NCBI RefSeq assembly: GCF_014200045.1
Contig: NZ_JACHOV010000005.1
Span: forward strand, 1-64,000
Direction of reading: 5' to 3'
From: Rhizorhapis suberifaciens
Lineage (GTDB): Bacteria > Pseudomonadota > Alphaproteobacteria > Sphingomonadales > Sphingomonadaceae
Length of the DNA: 64,000 bases
The translations under genes and the position numbers were made by a program. A model generated the notes under the pieces. That model was not told the origin of the DNA, ran no database searches, and saw only the letters and a list, made by a program, of their open reading frames with translations. Below are positions 1-8,200 of this stretch, piece after piece (position 1 is the first letter of the stretch; each line of letters begins with the position of its first letter).

Positions 1-79
1 TGTCGGCTCAATCTGCGAACTCTACTCCTCAGACGAATGCTGGAATTATCTCAAACACGCTGGGTATGTTGCAGATTAA
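1..79 (+). pseudogene. C-terminal tail of an IS630-family transposase (partial at window edge)
   Basis: The frame starting at base 2 encodes about 25 residues ending in SSDECWNYLKHAGYVAD and then TAA at 77-79. This resembles the end of IS630-type DDE transposases, which typically finish with an (A/D)EC.NY...AGY motif. The rest lies left of the window, so I cannot tell whether the gene is intact there. It suggests that an insertion sequence borders the catabolic patch. The family call rests only on this short tail. Confidence 0.45.
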
Positions 80-180
80 TGGCTCGTTGCTCTAGATGTC
101 GATTGGGATCTCCCTGCCATGCTCGCCGCACAAATGCAAAGCGCGTGAGCTTAGCCTCTACGTCCGTCCCGGCCGCCCCC

Positions 181-1413
181 ATGCCCAAGGATGAACCCGC
201 ACGCCCATTCAGCCCGCAATTGGTGCTCGGGCTCACCCTGAGTGCGATAATCCTCTTCATCGATGGCTATGACCTTGCCGCACTACCGCTCGCGCTGCCG
301 CATATCGTGCGGGAACTCCAAATTCCCGCCGCCAATTTCGGGTTTGCGCTCTCTGCCGTGCTTGTAGGACTTGGGGCGGGCGCCGTGCTGCTCGCGCCTA
401 TTGGTGATCGCTTCGGTCGTCGACCCACGATCATCGTCACCGTTGCGCTGATCGGGCTCACGACGATCGGGACGGCGAGCGCAAACAGTGTGGCCGGCTT
501 TTCAACCTGGCGGCTGCTGACGGGACTGATGCTCGGCGCGTGCCTTCCTAACGTGACCGCACAGGTCGCGCTCTGGGCTCCGGAAGGCAAGCGGGCGAGC
601 ACAATTACGATCGTCTCCCTGGGCATCTCCATCGGCGGTATAACGTCAGGACTGGTAGTACCGCTCCTGGTGTCGTTCGGCGGCTGGCGCGCCATCTTTT
701 TACTGCCTGGCATAGCCACCGTGTTGCTGGCTATAGTCTTATTCTTCCTGACCCCGCGCAAGGGTTCGCTGCCCGAACGGCAGGACGAAACATCCGTCAC
801 AAAGCCTGCGCGCAGAGGCGGCCAGTTGCTTGACATATTGCGCCCCCCGCTGCTCGTCGCGACGGTCACCTTCGCCCTGATCTATGGCCTCAATGCATTT
901 GCCATCTATCTGACGAGCAGCTGGATCCCAACGCTGCTGCCTAAGGTTGGCTTCTCGCTTGGTCTCTCCGCCCGCTTCATGTCGATTGTGAATCTTGGTG
1001 GCCTTGTCGCTGGCCTGGTGATTGCCAAATTGGTGGATAGGAGCCGGGTAACGAGGGTACTAAGCGCAGCATATGCAACAATCGGCCTTGCGTTTGTCAG
1101 CCTTACATTCGTGCCGCCGAACCCCTGGACTTGGGGCGCTTTATTGTTTCTTTCAGCAGGTGGCACTGCGGGCGTTCATCTGGCTCTCGTTGGGATCGCG
1201 ACCGATTTCTTCCCGGCGCGCTACATGGCGACGGCCATTGGCTTTGGCGTCGCGGTGGCGCGCATCGGCGCAATTGGCGGGCCAATGGTCGGCGGGTGGC
1301 TGATCGCTTCAGGCATCAGCGTTACTGGCTTCTTCCTTTATGCTGCACTCGCCCCCGCCGCATGCCTCGCTGCGACCTGGCTCGTGCCTGCCGCCCAGCG
1401 CGCACGACACTAA
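181..1413 (+). CDS. MFS transporter, aromatic acid:H+ symporter (AAHS) type
   Basis: A hydrophobic protein of about 410 residues with some 12 predicted membrane segments. The first segment carries the FIDGYD motif typical of AAHS transporters such as PcaK and BenK, and the loop after helix 2 carries the MFS motif A (GDRFGRRP). It probably imports an aromatic or other organic acid across the inner membrane by proton symport. I place the start at ATG 181, just before the hydrophilic head; an in-frame GTG at 145 is an alternative, and translation further upstream looks unnatural. A DUF3237 gene with its own ribosome site follows after 19 nt, so the two are probably one transcript with the SDR behind them. 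The substrate cannot be read from the sequence; the neighbouring oxidoreductases suggest a catabolic substrate. Confidence 0.85.
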   Translation: MPKDEPARPFSPQLVLGLTLSAIILFIDGYDLAALPLALPHIVRELQIPAANFGFALSAVLVGLGAGAVLLAPIGDRFGRRPTIIVTVALIGLTTIGTASANSVAGFSTWRLLTGLMLGACLPNVTAQVALWAPEGKRASTITIVSLGISIGGITSGLVVPLLVSFGGWRAIFLLPGIATVLLAIVLFFLTPRKGSLPERQDETSVTKPARRGGQLLDILRPPLLVATVTFALIYGLNAFAIYLTSSWIPTLLPKVGFSLGLSARFMSIVNLGGLVAGLVIAKLVDRSRVTRVLSAAYATIGLAFVSLTFVPPNPWTWGALLFLSAGGTAGVHLALVGIATDFFPARYMATAIGFGVAVARIGAIGGPMVGGWLIASGISVTGFFLYAALAPAACLAATWLVPAAQRARH

Positions 1414-1432
1414 ACCATTCAGGACGAAACAA

Positions 1433-1951
1433 ATGATGTCCCTTTTCGATGAGATCGAGAATTTTCCCGAAGTGCCGGGGATTGAGCTTGCGTTGGAAGT
1501 ACGCTTGCGCTTCCATCCCCTGCCCCGCCTGAAAGACCTGCCCACCGGTCCAGACAAGGGTATGGTCGTTGTCTCGGCAGGAGAATTTCGCGGTCCTACG
1601 CTTAATGGCGCGGTGCTTCCAGCTAGCGGCGGGGACTATGCAACATTTCGCAGTGACGGGGTGGTCCAGCTCGATGCGCGCTACCTGCTGCAGGAAGCGG
1701 ACGGCACGCCGATCATGCTTCACAACCGGGGTTTCATCTGGGGGCGCACGCCCGATGTGATGCCACGCTTCAGCCGGTTCGCCAATGGCGCGAGCGATGA
1801 GACTGTCAGTCCGGACGAATATTATTTCCGCACGTTGACGAGCTTTGACGTGCCGCGGGGAAAGCATGACTGGCTCGCCCAGCACGCCTTCATCGGCGCT
1901 GGTTCACGGCTAGCGGATGGCAATGTCGTTCGCTATTACAAGATCCTCTGA
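1433..1951 (+). CDS. DUF3237 family protein
   Basis: 172 residues matching the DUF3237 pattern: an N-terminal strand LALEVRLRF, then the stretch GEFRGPTLNGAVLPASGGDY, and a C-terminal barrel strand ending near VVRYYKIL. DUF3237 proteins are small beta-barrel proteins of unknown biochemical role, often beside dehydrogenases in catabolic clusters. The ATG at 1433 follows AGGACG at a normal distance; a second ATG is adjacent at 1436. The stop codon (1949-1951) abuts the ATG of the following SDR, which indicates translational coupling and a joint role. A truncated second member of the family lies at 14,159, also next to an SDR, so the pairing recurs. A function should not be assigned beyond this association. 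Confidence 0.8.
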   Translation: MMSLFDEIENFPEVPGIELALEVRLRFHPLPRLKDLPTGPDKGMVVVSAGEFRGPTLNGAVLPASGGDYATFRSDGVVQLDARYLLQEADGTPIMLHNRGFIWGRTPDVMPRFSRFANGASDETVSPDEYYFRTLTSFDVPRGKHDWLAQHAFIGAGSRLADGNVVRYYKIL

Positions 1952-2770
1952 ATGGACGCCTTTGATGGCAAAGTCGCCGTGGTGACTGGCGGTGCAAGTG
2001 GTATTGGCCTTGGCATCGTGAGGGCATTACTTGCAGCGGGTGCACAGATTGCGGTGCTTGATCTTCGCACAGATCATATTGCGCAGGCGCAAGCCGACCT
2101 CGTAGAGTATGGGGGGCGGCTCGTTTTCATACAGATCGATGTCAGCGACCGGGCGGCTATGGCGCAGGCGGCGCATACGGTAGTCGGTCACTTTGGGCAG
2201 GTCGATATCCTCGTGAATAATGCAGGCGTCGGCCTCCAGCGTAGCTGGGCTCAAGTAAGCTATGCCGATTGGGACTTTGGCCTGCAGGTCAATCTTGGCG
2301 GCGTCATCAATGGGATCATGACGTTCGAACCGCTGTTGCGCGCCAATGCATCAGGCGGTCATATCGTCAATACCGCCTCCCTTGCCGGGCTCGCGACAGT
2401 GCCTGCGGCGATGGCGATCTATGGCACGACCAAAACTGCGATCGTTGCGCTCAGCGAGGCCCTCGCGCCAGAATTTTCCGAAGCTGGCATCGGCATGAGC
2501 GTGCTGTGCCCCGGCCTAGTGCGCAGCAATATCCTCGATATTGACGCCAACCGACCTGCTCGCTTCATGGGGGATGTGGCGGCTCGTGCGACGACCCCGG
2601 AGGATCGCGAACGCGACACATCGGACACATGGATGGCCCCCGACGATGTGGCCCGGATGGTGTTGGAGGGCATCATTGCCAAGCGGCTTTACATCATCAC
2701 TCACCCGACGCATCGCGACAAGTTCGAGGCGCGGGTTGAAGCAGTGCTGGAAGCTTGGCCTTCCGCCTAG
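1952..2770 (+). CDS. SDR family NAD(P)-dependent oxidoreductase
   Basis: 272 residues, a classical short-chain dehydrogenase. The TGGASGIG dinucleotide motif is at residues 12-19, NNAG at 89-92, the catalytic Ser at about 143 and the YxxxK pair at 157/161. Asp37 after the second strand (VLDLRT) suggests a preference for NAD(H). It probably oxidises a secondary alcohol or reduces a ketone in the local catabolic route. It starts immediately after the DUF3237 stop codon, so it should be translated from the same message as the MFS and DUF3237 genes. The substrate is unknown. Confidence 0.9.
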   Translation: MDAFDGKVAVVTGGASGIGLGIVRALLAAGAQIAVLDLRTDHIAQAQADLVEYGGRLVFIQIDVSDRAAMAQAAHTVVGHFGQVDILVNNAGVGLQRSWAQVSYADWDFGLQVNLGGVINGIMTFEPLLRANASGGHIVNTASLAGLATVPAAMAIYGTTKTAIVALSEALAPEFSEAGIGMSVLCPGLVRSNILDIDANRPARFMGDVAARATTPEDRERDTSDTWMAPDDVARMVLEGIIAKRLYIITHPTHRDKFEARVEAVLEAWPSA

Positions 2771-3634
2771 GGTGAGTGACGGGAGTTATCGTTCGACCAG
2801 TCCGCGCCGCCATCGACCCGTCGATCTCCTGGGTCGGCAAGGATATGCGTGATTGTTTCAAGGCGGTAACTGTCCCACTGCATACCGCCATTGTCGGTAC
2901 GATAATCTGCCGCCACCCGGGGCTGACAGAGATATGCCCCTGCGCGCGCCTTTGCAATTGCGCTGTAAAGCGCGCCTCGGAAGAGGGGCAACGAGAGCCG
3001 GGCGGCATGTTGGGGCGCGAGTTGATCATGGCCCTCCAGCAACGCCAACATTTCTCGGATTTCCTGCGGTATATTTTCAGTCAGCTGCACTCACGCAATC
3101 GGTGAAGGCGCGTTCACGCGCACGCGGAGCGACCACAGCTCCTGGCGCTCATCGTTAACGCCGCCATCGCCACCTTGGTCGCGCTAAAGAGCCAGATGAG
3201 GGATGCGGTGCAGCCCCCGGCGGGGGCGTGATATTGACTATTGTGTGCAATGGAAGAGCTTGCCCGCGCCAATGCCGCGCAGCGGCATCCGTCGCGCCCT
3301 CCACAATCTCGCCAATCTTCGGTCTCAGATCCCTAGAAGACAAGAATGACCGACCCAGCATCATCCGCATGGGTAGCGAGGTGGCCAGGCTTCTTGCAGA
3401 TGCGATCTCCAAGCGCCTGCGCTGCGGACCAGTCGGCACTATCGCTTCTGTCAGCGTACGCCATGCCCAGCCGCGACGATCTCATCAACCACAGTCTGCT
3501 TGGGGATATTCTACCAGTCCCCACGAACGCTGTTGCCGCCGAGTTCATCGACTATCACATGGCGCCTCCGCGGGCAACGCACCTAGCCTAGCGACCGCAC
3601 CGCGCATAACCGGCCAGACCAGCACGCGCATGAC
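2771..3634. other. 864-bp stretch without a convincing gene
   Basis: No reading frame here looks like a recognisable protein. A minus-strand frame from GTG 3090 to 2767 (107 codons) has fairly natural composition in its first half but no family I recognise, and an in-frame stop lies just upstream of its start. Plus- and minus-strand frames between 3155 and 3600 are rich in Arg, Ser and Pro, as out-of-frame GC-rich DNA is. Given the many broken genes nearby, degraded gene remnants are the likeliest content. Confidence 0.5.
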
Positions 3635-5125
3635 TCACGCCGCGAGTTCCGCAGGCCGCACCCGCGCATTGTCGAGCTGTGCGCGAGACACCCAGCTGCC
3701 ATGCACCTGAGCCCGCATTGGCAGCGGCATTGGCACACGCGCAATCGGCCCCTTGGCGATAGCCCCCGCCTCTACAATCCATAGCTCGGACTGAAACTTA
3801 TTGTCGCCATTCTGGCGATCGACCACCGCGAGCAGCCATCCGTCATGATCGGGCGCGGTCGAGGGAACATGCACCGGTTCGTTGATCGCCATACCAAAGT
3901 CCATTGGCATCATCTCGATCCGGCCATTGCCCGGCTCGATCCGCAACATCGCGTTGAATGCAGCGCCCACCGGCCCGCCCGGCAGCGGCGGGCCACCTTG
4001 GGGATTCATGCTCATATACCAGGCGGCGCGATAAGGCCGACCCTGGTCGACATCGCGCAGGCGCGGCATGTCGCCCGGCGGACCCATCACCCGCTCCTCA
4101 TAACTTTCGCCATCCTTGCTCATGTCGAACGTCCAGCGCGTAAGCCCGCCACCAATCTCGCGCTGTTCGCGCTGGATGCCGCCTGCTTCGCGCATGAAGC
4201 CAAACGCGTTGGTGTCCGAAAGGCACAGGTCGAGATGCACCAGATCGCCATCGTCGAATGCGTTGACGAGATGGAAGGCCGAGATTCCGGGGCGCCCACG
4301 AAACCAGCGCATCTCCTCCACCTTACCATAGCGTGGCATGATGCCGACCCAGCTTTCCAGATCCTGATGATGCGCCCAATGCGCGCCGCCTGCCTTGAGC
4401 CTGTCGAGGTCGGCCGTCGTTGGGAAGATCGGGAAAATCGCGTATTTCTCGCTGATCGCAAAATCGTGGATGGTTGAGCAATAGGGCTGCGCGAACCATT
4501 GCTCGCTAATCAGATTACCGTCCTTGTCCGCAATGCAATAAGCGACATCATTGGTGCACAGGCCCCCAGCCTCATAACCAAAGAAGAACATTTCGCCCGT
4601 TTCAGGGTCGATACGGGGGTGGGCCGTGAAAGTCTTAGAGCGCAGCGCGCCATAAAAGTCCCAGCGCCCGATGGTCTTCAGCGTATGCGGGTCAATCTCA
4701 TAGCCGAGGCCATCCTCCTTGGTCATGAACAGGCGCCCCGCGTGCCAGACCGGCGTGGTGTTGGCGACAGTGCGATCCTTGCCCTCGACGGCGGGATCAT
4801 CCGTAAAAGGATTGCGATATTGGCCAAACAGCGCCCGCCGCGCATCGCGTTCCAGCTTATAACGCTCAGTCTCGACGTAACGGATCGCATAATCGACCTT
4901 GCCGCCATTTATGTCGAAACGGGCCACCATGCCATCGCCGGAAAGGACGATATCATTACCATATTTGGGGGATAGGGCAGGATCGGGCACCGCGCGAAAG
5001 AAGGCGCCATCAACCTCGGGCGGTATTTCCCCAATCACATCAAGATTGCGCACCGACCATTCGATGCCGACCGGTGTATTCAATCCTGTGAAATGAATGC
5101 TGTTTGGGAAGTTCGGCACCATCAA
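3635..5125 (-). CDS. Carotenoid oxygenase family (lignostilbene-dioxygenase-like) protein
   Basis: 496 residues, the usual length of the RPE65/carotenoid cleavage dioxygenase family. All four Fe(II)-binding histidines of the seven-bladed propeller are visible: His169 (TAHPR), His220 (STIHDFAIS), His285 (FHLVNAFDDGD) and His475 (QVHGSWV). The enzyme should cleave a C=C double bond with O2, as in carotenoids, apocarotenoids or stilbene-type lignin dimers (the Lsd enzymes of Sphingobium). No signal peptide is seen, so it should be cytoplasmic. Its start is ATG 5125, with a second ATG at 5122. A near-palindrome (5155-5166) lies 30 bp upstream, in a promoter or operator position. The GMC oxidoreductase gene on the same strand ends 57 bp before this gene begins, so the two may share a pathway: oxidation of an alcohol, then double-bond cleavage. 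The exact substrate is inference. Confidence 0.88.
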   Translation of the reverse strand: MMVPNFPNSIHFTGLNTPVGIEWSVRNLDVIGEIPPEVDGAFFRAVPDPALSPKYGNDIVLSGDGMVARFDINGGKVDYAIRYVETERYKLERDARRALFGQYRNPFTDDPAVEGKDRTVANTTPVWHAGRLFMTKEDGLGYEIDPHTLKTIGRWDFYGALRSKTFTAHPRIDPETGEMFFFGYEAGGLCTNDVAYCIADKDGNLISEQWFAQPYCSTIHDFAISEKYAIFPIFPTTADLDRLKAGGAHWAHHQDLESWVGIMPRYGKVEEMRWFRGRPGISAFHLVNAFDDGDLVHLDLCLSDTNAFGFMREAGGIQREQREIGGGLTRWTFDMSKDGESYEERVMGPPGDMPRLRDVDQGRPYRAAWYMSMNPQGGPPLPGGPVGAAFNAMLRIEPGNGRIEMMPMDFGMAINEPVHVPSTAPDHDGWLLAVVDRQNGDNKFQSELWIVEAGAIAKGPIARVPMPLPMRAQVHGSWVSRAQLDNARVRPAELAA

Positions 5126-5154
5126 TCTCCTGTATGCCCCTTATTGGATAACAA

Positions 5155-5166
5155 TAACATTCGTTA
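5155..5166. promoter_or_regulatory. Candidate operator, TAACATTCGTTA
   Basis: This 12-bp near-palindrome matches the perfect palindrome TAACGATCGTTA at 12,987 at 10 of 12 positions. It lies 30 bp upstream of the carotenoid-oxygenase start codon. A third similar site is at 7,596. The size and position fit a TetR- or MarR-type repressor site, but no footprint or regulator assignment is possible from sequence alone. Confidence 0.4.
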
Positions 5167-5181
5167 CCGTTAAAGCCAAGC

Positions 5182-6798
5182 TCAGACCTCGTTTTTGCGC
5201 AGCGTGCGGATCACATGATCCGACCCCTTATCGCCGATCATGATGGCCGTCGCATTGGTATTACCCTGCGGCAGCGTCGGCATGATCGACGCGTCAGCGA
5301 CCCACAGCCCTTCAAGGCCAATCACTTTCAGATCGGCATCGACAACTGCCATCCGATCATCTTGGCGACCCATTTTCGCCGTGCCGACAGGATGGTAGAG
5401 CGGGATGGAAGCCATGCGCACGTAATCGCGCAATTGCGCCGGGTCGGTCATCCCCGCACCGGGCCGCAACTCGCTTTTAATGAAGGGGGCGACGGCCGGC
5501 TGCTCTAAAATTTCTCGCGCGATAGCAATGCCCTCGATGATCTGATCGATATCATCCTCGCTGCTCAGTTGCTGATGCGCGATGACCGGCGGCGCCAGCA
5601 GATCAGCTGAGCGCAGCGTTATGCGCCCACGGTTCTTGGGACGCATCAGACCGACCAGTGTCGAGATTGACGGATCTGGGCGCAGCATCAACCGGCCTTG
5701 TTTATCAAAATCGAAGGCGAAGGCAGCGAACGATATCTGGAGGTTAGGCGCTGGCAGCTCAGCCCTACTTTTCACAAAAGCCTGCGCGTGGCCGATCGCG
5801 GTCGTTAGCGCCCCCTTGCGTGCCAAGGCGAATTTCATGACTTGCCACGCGCCGCGCAGGCCCTTTGCATCGCTATTGAGCGTGACCGCTTCGACATCGT
5901 TCACAACATGTATACCCACATGATCCTGCAGATTGGCGCCCACGCCCGGCCGATCGCATACAACGTCGACCCCCACAGCCCGCAAATGATCGGCCGGCCC
6001 GATGCCGGACAACATCAACAAGCGCGGAGTGTTCATCGCGCCAGCACTCAGCACGACGCCATGTCGCGCATTCAGTTGCTTTTCCTGCCCATCGTGCCGA
6101 TAGGCGATGCCGGTCGCCCGGCCATGCTCTACGATGATGCGTAACACCTGCGCCTCGAGCAGGATGTGCGGCGCATTGTCGCTCTTGCGCTCATGCAGAT
6201 AACCGCGGGCAGCGGAACAACGCGTGCCGCTACGCTGCGACACCTGGACATAATCGACCCCTTCGGCATGCTCGCCGTTCAGATCGGAGGAGCGCGCGAT
6301 TCCTGCCTGCTGAGCCGCCTCGATCCATGCATCGGTAATGGGATAGCGCGCCCGCCCTTCCGACACCGCAATCGGCCCGCCCGTGCCGCGCCAGGCATTC
6401 GCGCCGCGCTCATTATCCTCCATGCGGCGGAAATAAGGGAGGACGGAGGCATAGTCCCAGCCTTGCGCACCATCCCGCGCCCATTCGTCATAATCCCACT
6501 TATGTCCGCGAATGAACATCATGCCATTGAGCGCGCTTCCGCCACCCAGCAGCTTGCCTGCAGGCCAGATGTCCGCGCGCCCGCCCAGGGTCGGGTCGGG
6601 CTCCACCTGATAGCACCAGTCAAATTCGGGGTTCTGCACCACCGCGCTAGTGAACGCGGGGACCCGCGAGCGATAATGACGATCGGTACGCCCCGCCTCA
6701 ACGAGCGTGACATTCAAGCCAGCGTCGGCGAGCCGCCCTGCCATCGCAGCGCCGCCCGATCCGCCCCCGACGACAATGAGGTCCGGTTCTTGCATCAT
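5182..6798 (-). CDS. GMC family FAD-dependent oxidoreductase
   Basis: 538 residues of the glucose-methanol-choline oxidoreductase family. The N-terminal FAD-binding motif VVGGGSGG is at residues 9-16, GKLLGGGSALNGM (GMC signature 1) at about 81-93, and GAMNTPRLLMLSGIGP (signature 2) near 255-270. The C-terminal catalytic His469 sits in YHPVGTAKMG, and the conserved Asn is in GNTNATA (513-517). The choline-dehydrogenase-like pattern suggests oxidation of a primary alcohol to an aldehyde, with electrons going to a carrier or O2. It starts 16 nt downstream of the stop of a degraded cytochrome c fragment and runs toward the carotenoid-oxygenase gene on the same strand. Related GMC enzymes take part in lignin-dimer breakdown in sphingomonads; that role here is inference. 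Confidence 0.9.
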   Translation of the reverse strand: MMQEPDLIVVGGGSGGAAMAGRLADAGLNVTLVEAGRTDRHYRSRVPAFTSAVVQNPEFDWCYQVEPDPTLGGRADIWPAGKLLGGGSALNGMMFIRGHKWDYDEWARDGAQGWDYASVLPYFRRMEDNERGANAWRGTGGPIAVSEGRARYPITDAWIEAAQQAGIARSSDLNGEHAEGVDYVQVSQRSGTRCSAARGYLHERKSDNAPHILLEAQVLRIIVEHGRATGIAYRHDGQEKQLNARHGVVLSAGAMNTPRLLMLSGIGPADHLRAVGVDVVCDRPGVGANLQDHVGIHVVNDVEAVTLNSDAKGLRGAWQVMKFALARKGALTTAIGHAQAFVKSRAELPAPNLQISFAAFAFDFDKQGRLMLRPDPSISTLVGLMRPKNRGRITLRSADLLAPPVIAHQQLSSEDDIDQIIEGIAIAREILEQPAVAPFIKSELRPGAGMTDPAQLRDYVRMASIPLYHPVGTAKMGRQDDRMAVVDADLKVIGLEGLWVADASIMPTLPQGNTNATAIMIGDKGSDHVIRTLRKNEV

Positions 6799-6813
6799 GC
6801 GTCCTTCATTTCC

Positions 6814-7193
6814 TTAAAAGCCAGATTTGGTCGTCGCATTCAGCGCGTCGACTGGTTCGCCTTCAGTCTCGAGCTTCCGTTCCTGCGCTCGCGTCGTCAC
6901 CTGCTCGGCAATCAGCCAGGCGCGGATTGCAGTTGAATCTTGCGCGGTCAGAATATCCCCGATGCGGCGCGCGACTGGATGCTAGCAATCCCACAAGCAA
7001 GATCTGCCGGGGCCTCGTGCGCGCTCGGACCCGTCTTGCGAAGTTCCGGCGCATTGGCGCGAAGCGGATTGAAATGGCAGCAGGCGCAAGTCCCAGAGAA
7101 TATTCCCTGCCCACTCGCCAACACCGCCGGTGTGCCGCCCGGCGCCTGCCCAAGCGGCTCGGACGCGACTTCGCCCCCCTCGTTGCGGGGTGA
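6814..7193 (-). pseudogene. Remnant of the C-terminal cytochrome c domain of a PQQ-dependent alcohol dehydrogenase
   Basis: Read on the minus strand from about 7193, one frame gives GGTPAVLASGQGIFSGTC followed by ACCHFNPLRANAPELRKTGP. This includes a CxxCH heme-binding motif and the start of a c-type cytochrome fold. The frame stops near 6950, but after a frameshift a second frame continues GDILTAQDSTAIRAWLIAEQ and ends in TAA at 6814-6816, matching the final helix of quinohemoprotein dehydrogenases. The large PQQ propeller domain is missing: at about 7170-7190 the fragment is butted against an unrelated NmrA-like fragment. It is therefore a deletion scar and non-functional. The assignment to PQQ dehydrogenases rather than another class I cytochrome c is likely but not certain. 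Confidence 0.65.
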
Positions 7194-7577
7194 TCATTCT
7201 TCAAGACGGCCAGATTATCTGGTCGGTCGGCGAAGATCAGTGAGGTGTAAACGATATGCTGCGCGCCCCGCGCCCCTCCTGCTTCTAAGACGTTGCAGTG
7301 CCGACCCATGCGCGAGCCGACGTGTGCAATGTTGATTTGGAGCATCCGTTCGCCGCCCTTCATCGCAGGAAGCGTTCCAGGATCATCGAATTCCGCCTGA
7401 CGGACATCTGCGCCGCGCTCCGCAAAAGTGCGCCCGCTTGGCTGGCATGCGCGATAGCAGAACGAAATCCTCCGGTATCCATGCCGTCGGTAAAAGCTCA
7501 GCTGCAGCGCCACCAAAGGAGCCGGACGCTCCGGTCACGATGGTTTTTCCCATGGGCGTCCTCTCACTAATCATCAA
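7170..7577 (-). pseudogene. 5' fragment of an NmrA-like NAD(P)-binding reductase, frameshifted and truncated
   Basis: From ATG 7577 (or ATG 7553) the minus strand encodes MGKTIVTGASGSFGGAAAELL, a Rossmann-fold start, with FVLLSRMPAKR after it. The family sequence then continues in another frame: FAERGADVRQAEFDDP, later QHIVYTSLIFAD, as in NmrA/QorB-type atypical SDRs. About 130 residues are recognisable of a usual 280 or so. The similarity ends near NDHPATRGA, where the cytochrome c remnant begins in another frame. One frameshift and one deletion junction make the gene inactive. The candidate operator at 7596-7607 lies immediately upstream, so it was probably part of the same regulon as its neighbours. 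Confidence 0.65.
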
Positions 7578-7595
7578 TGTCGTTGCACATGATTG

Positions 7596-7607
7596 TAACG
7601 ATTGTTA
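7596..7607. promoter_or_regulatory. Candidate operator, TAACGATTGTTA
   Basis: This 12-bp near-palindrome differs at one base from the perfect palindrome at 12,987. It lies between two divergent genes, the NmrA-like fragment to the left and the SnoaL-like gene to the right. Such a central position would let one repressor control both directions. Confidence 0.4.
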
Positions 7608-7647
7608 GGATTGCGTCAACATGTGTGCCTGTGGAGAGGAAGGAATA

Positions 7648-8144
7648 TTGCCGTCATTGTCGATTGAGGGCCGCTTTGCCCGGCAGGACCTGGTCGCCGC
7701 ATACAGCTGGGCGCTGGACATCGGCGACGTCGAGGCGTTCCTCGCCTGTATCACACCATGTGCGGATGTGAGCGAGGAAGAGTTCGACGAGCCGGACGTG
7801 TGGGTGGGCCATGATGGCATTCGTGGCCTCACCGAACATTATCGCGACGCTGAGGGGTTCCCGAGGCACCAGCATCATGTGACTCAGGTCCAGTACATGC
7901 GGCAGGGTGAGGGCAGCTGCAAAATGCGCAGCTTTGCCTTCCTGACGGGATGCGAGGACGAACTGCCCTACCTGTTGCGCTTTGCAGGCCGGTGTGATCA
8001 TCACGCGTTCAAAGTAAGGATGGCAAGTCACGGTTACAGCAGCGCATCGTACGTCTGTGGGATGGTGATGTGCTCAAAAGCTTCCCCGCTCGTAGCGAAT
8101 GGATGCCGTGCGAGCGGCCCGATTCGCTAACTTTCAAGCGCTGA
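7648..8144 (+). pseudogene. SnoaL/NTF2-like protein, interrupted by a single frameshift
   Basis: The likely start is TTG 7648 behind GAGGAAGGA; ATG 7621 in the same frame is the alternative. The protein begins with ARQDLVAAYSWALDIGDVEAF and continues with GHDGIRGLTEHYRD and HHVTQVQYM, a pattern of the cystatin-like alpha+beta barrels of the SnoaL_4/NTF2 superfamily (isomerases, dehydratases, hydroxylase small subunits). Near 8010-8020 the frame goes off register. In another frame the family's end is clear: QQRIVRLWDGDVLKSFPARS, stopping at 8142-8144. Loss of one base restores sense, so this is either a recent mutation or a sequencing error. With the error corrected the protein would be about 165 residues. 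Confidence 0.65.
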
Positions 8145-8200
8145 ACCGCCACTCGCAAAGCAAACGGCAGCAAAACTAATTCTACGGCGGGATATCATGA

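Noticed and set aside
267-869. 200-codon minus-strand frame opposite the MFS transporter
   Set aside because: It is a shadow frame rich in Ser, Pro and Arg; the plus strand has clear membrane segments and MFS motifs.
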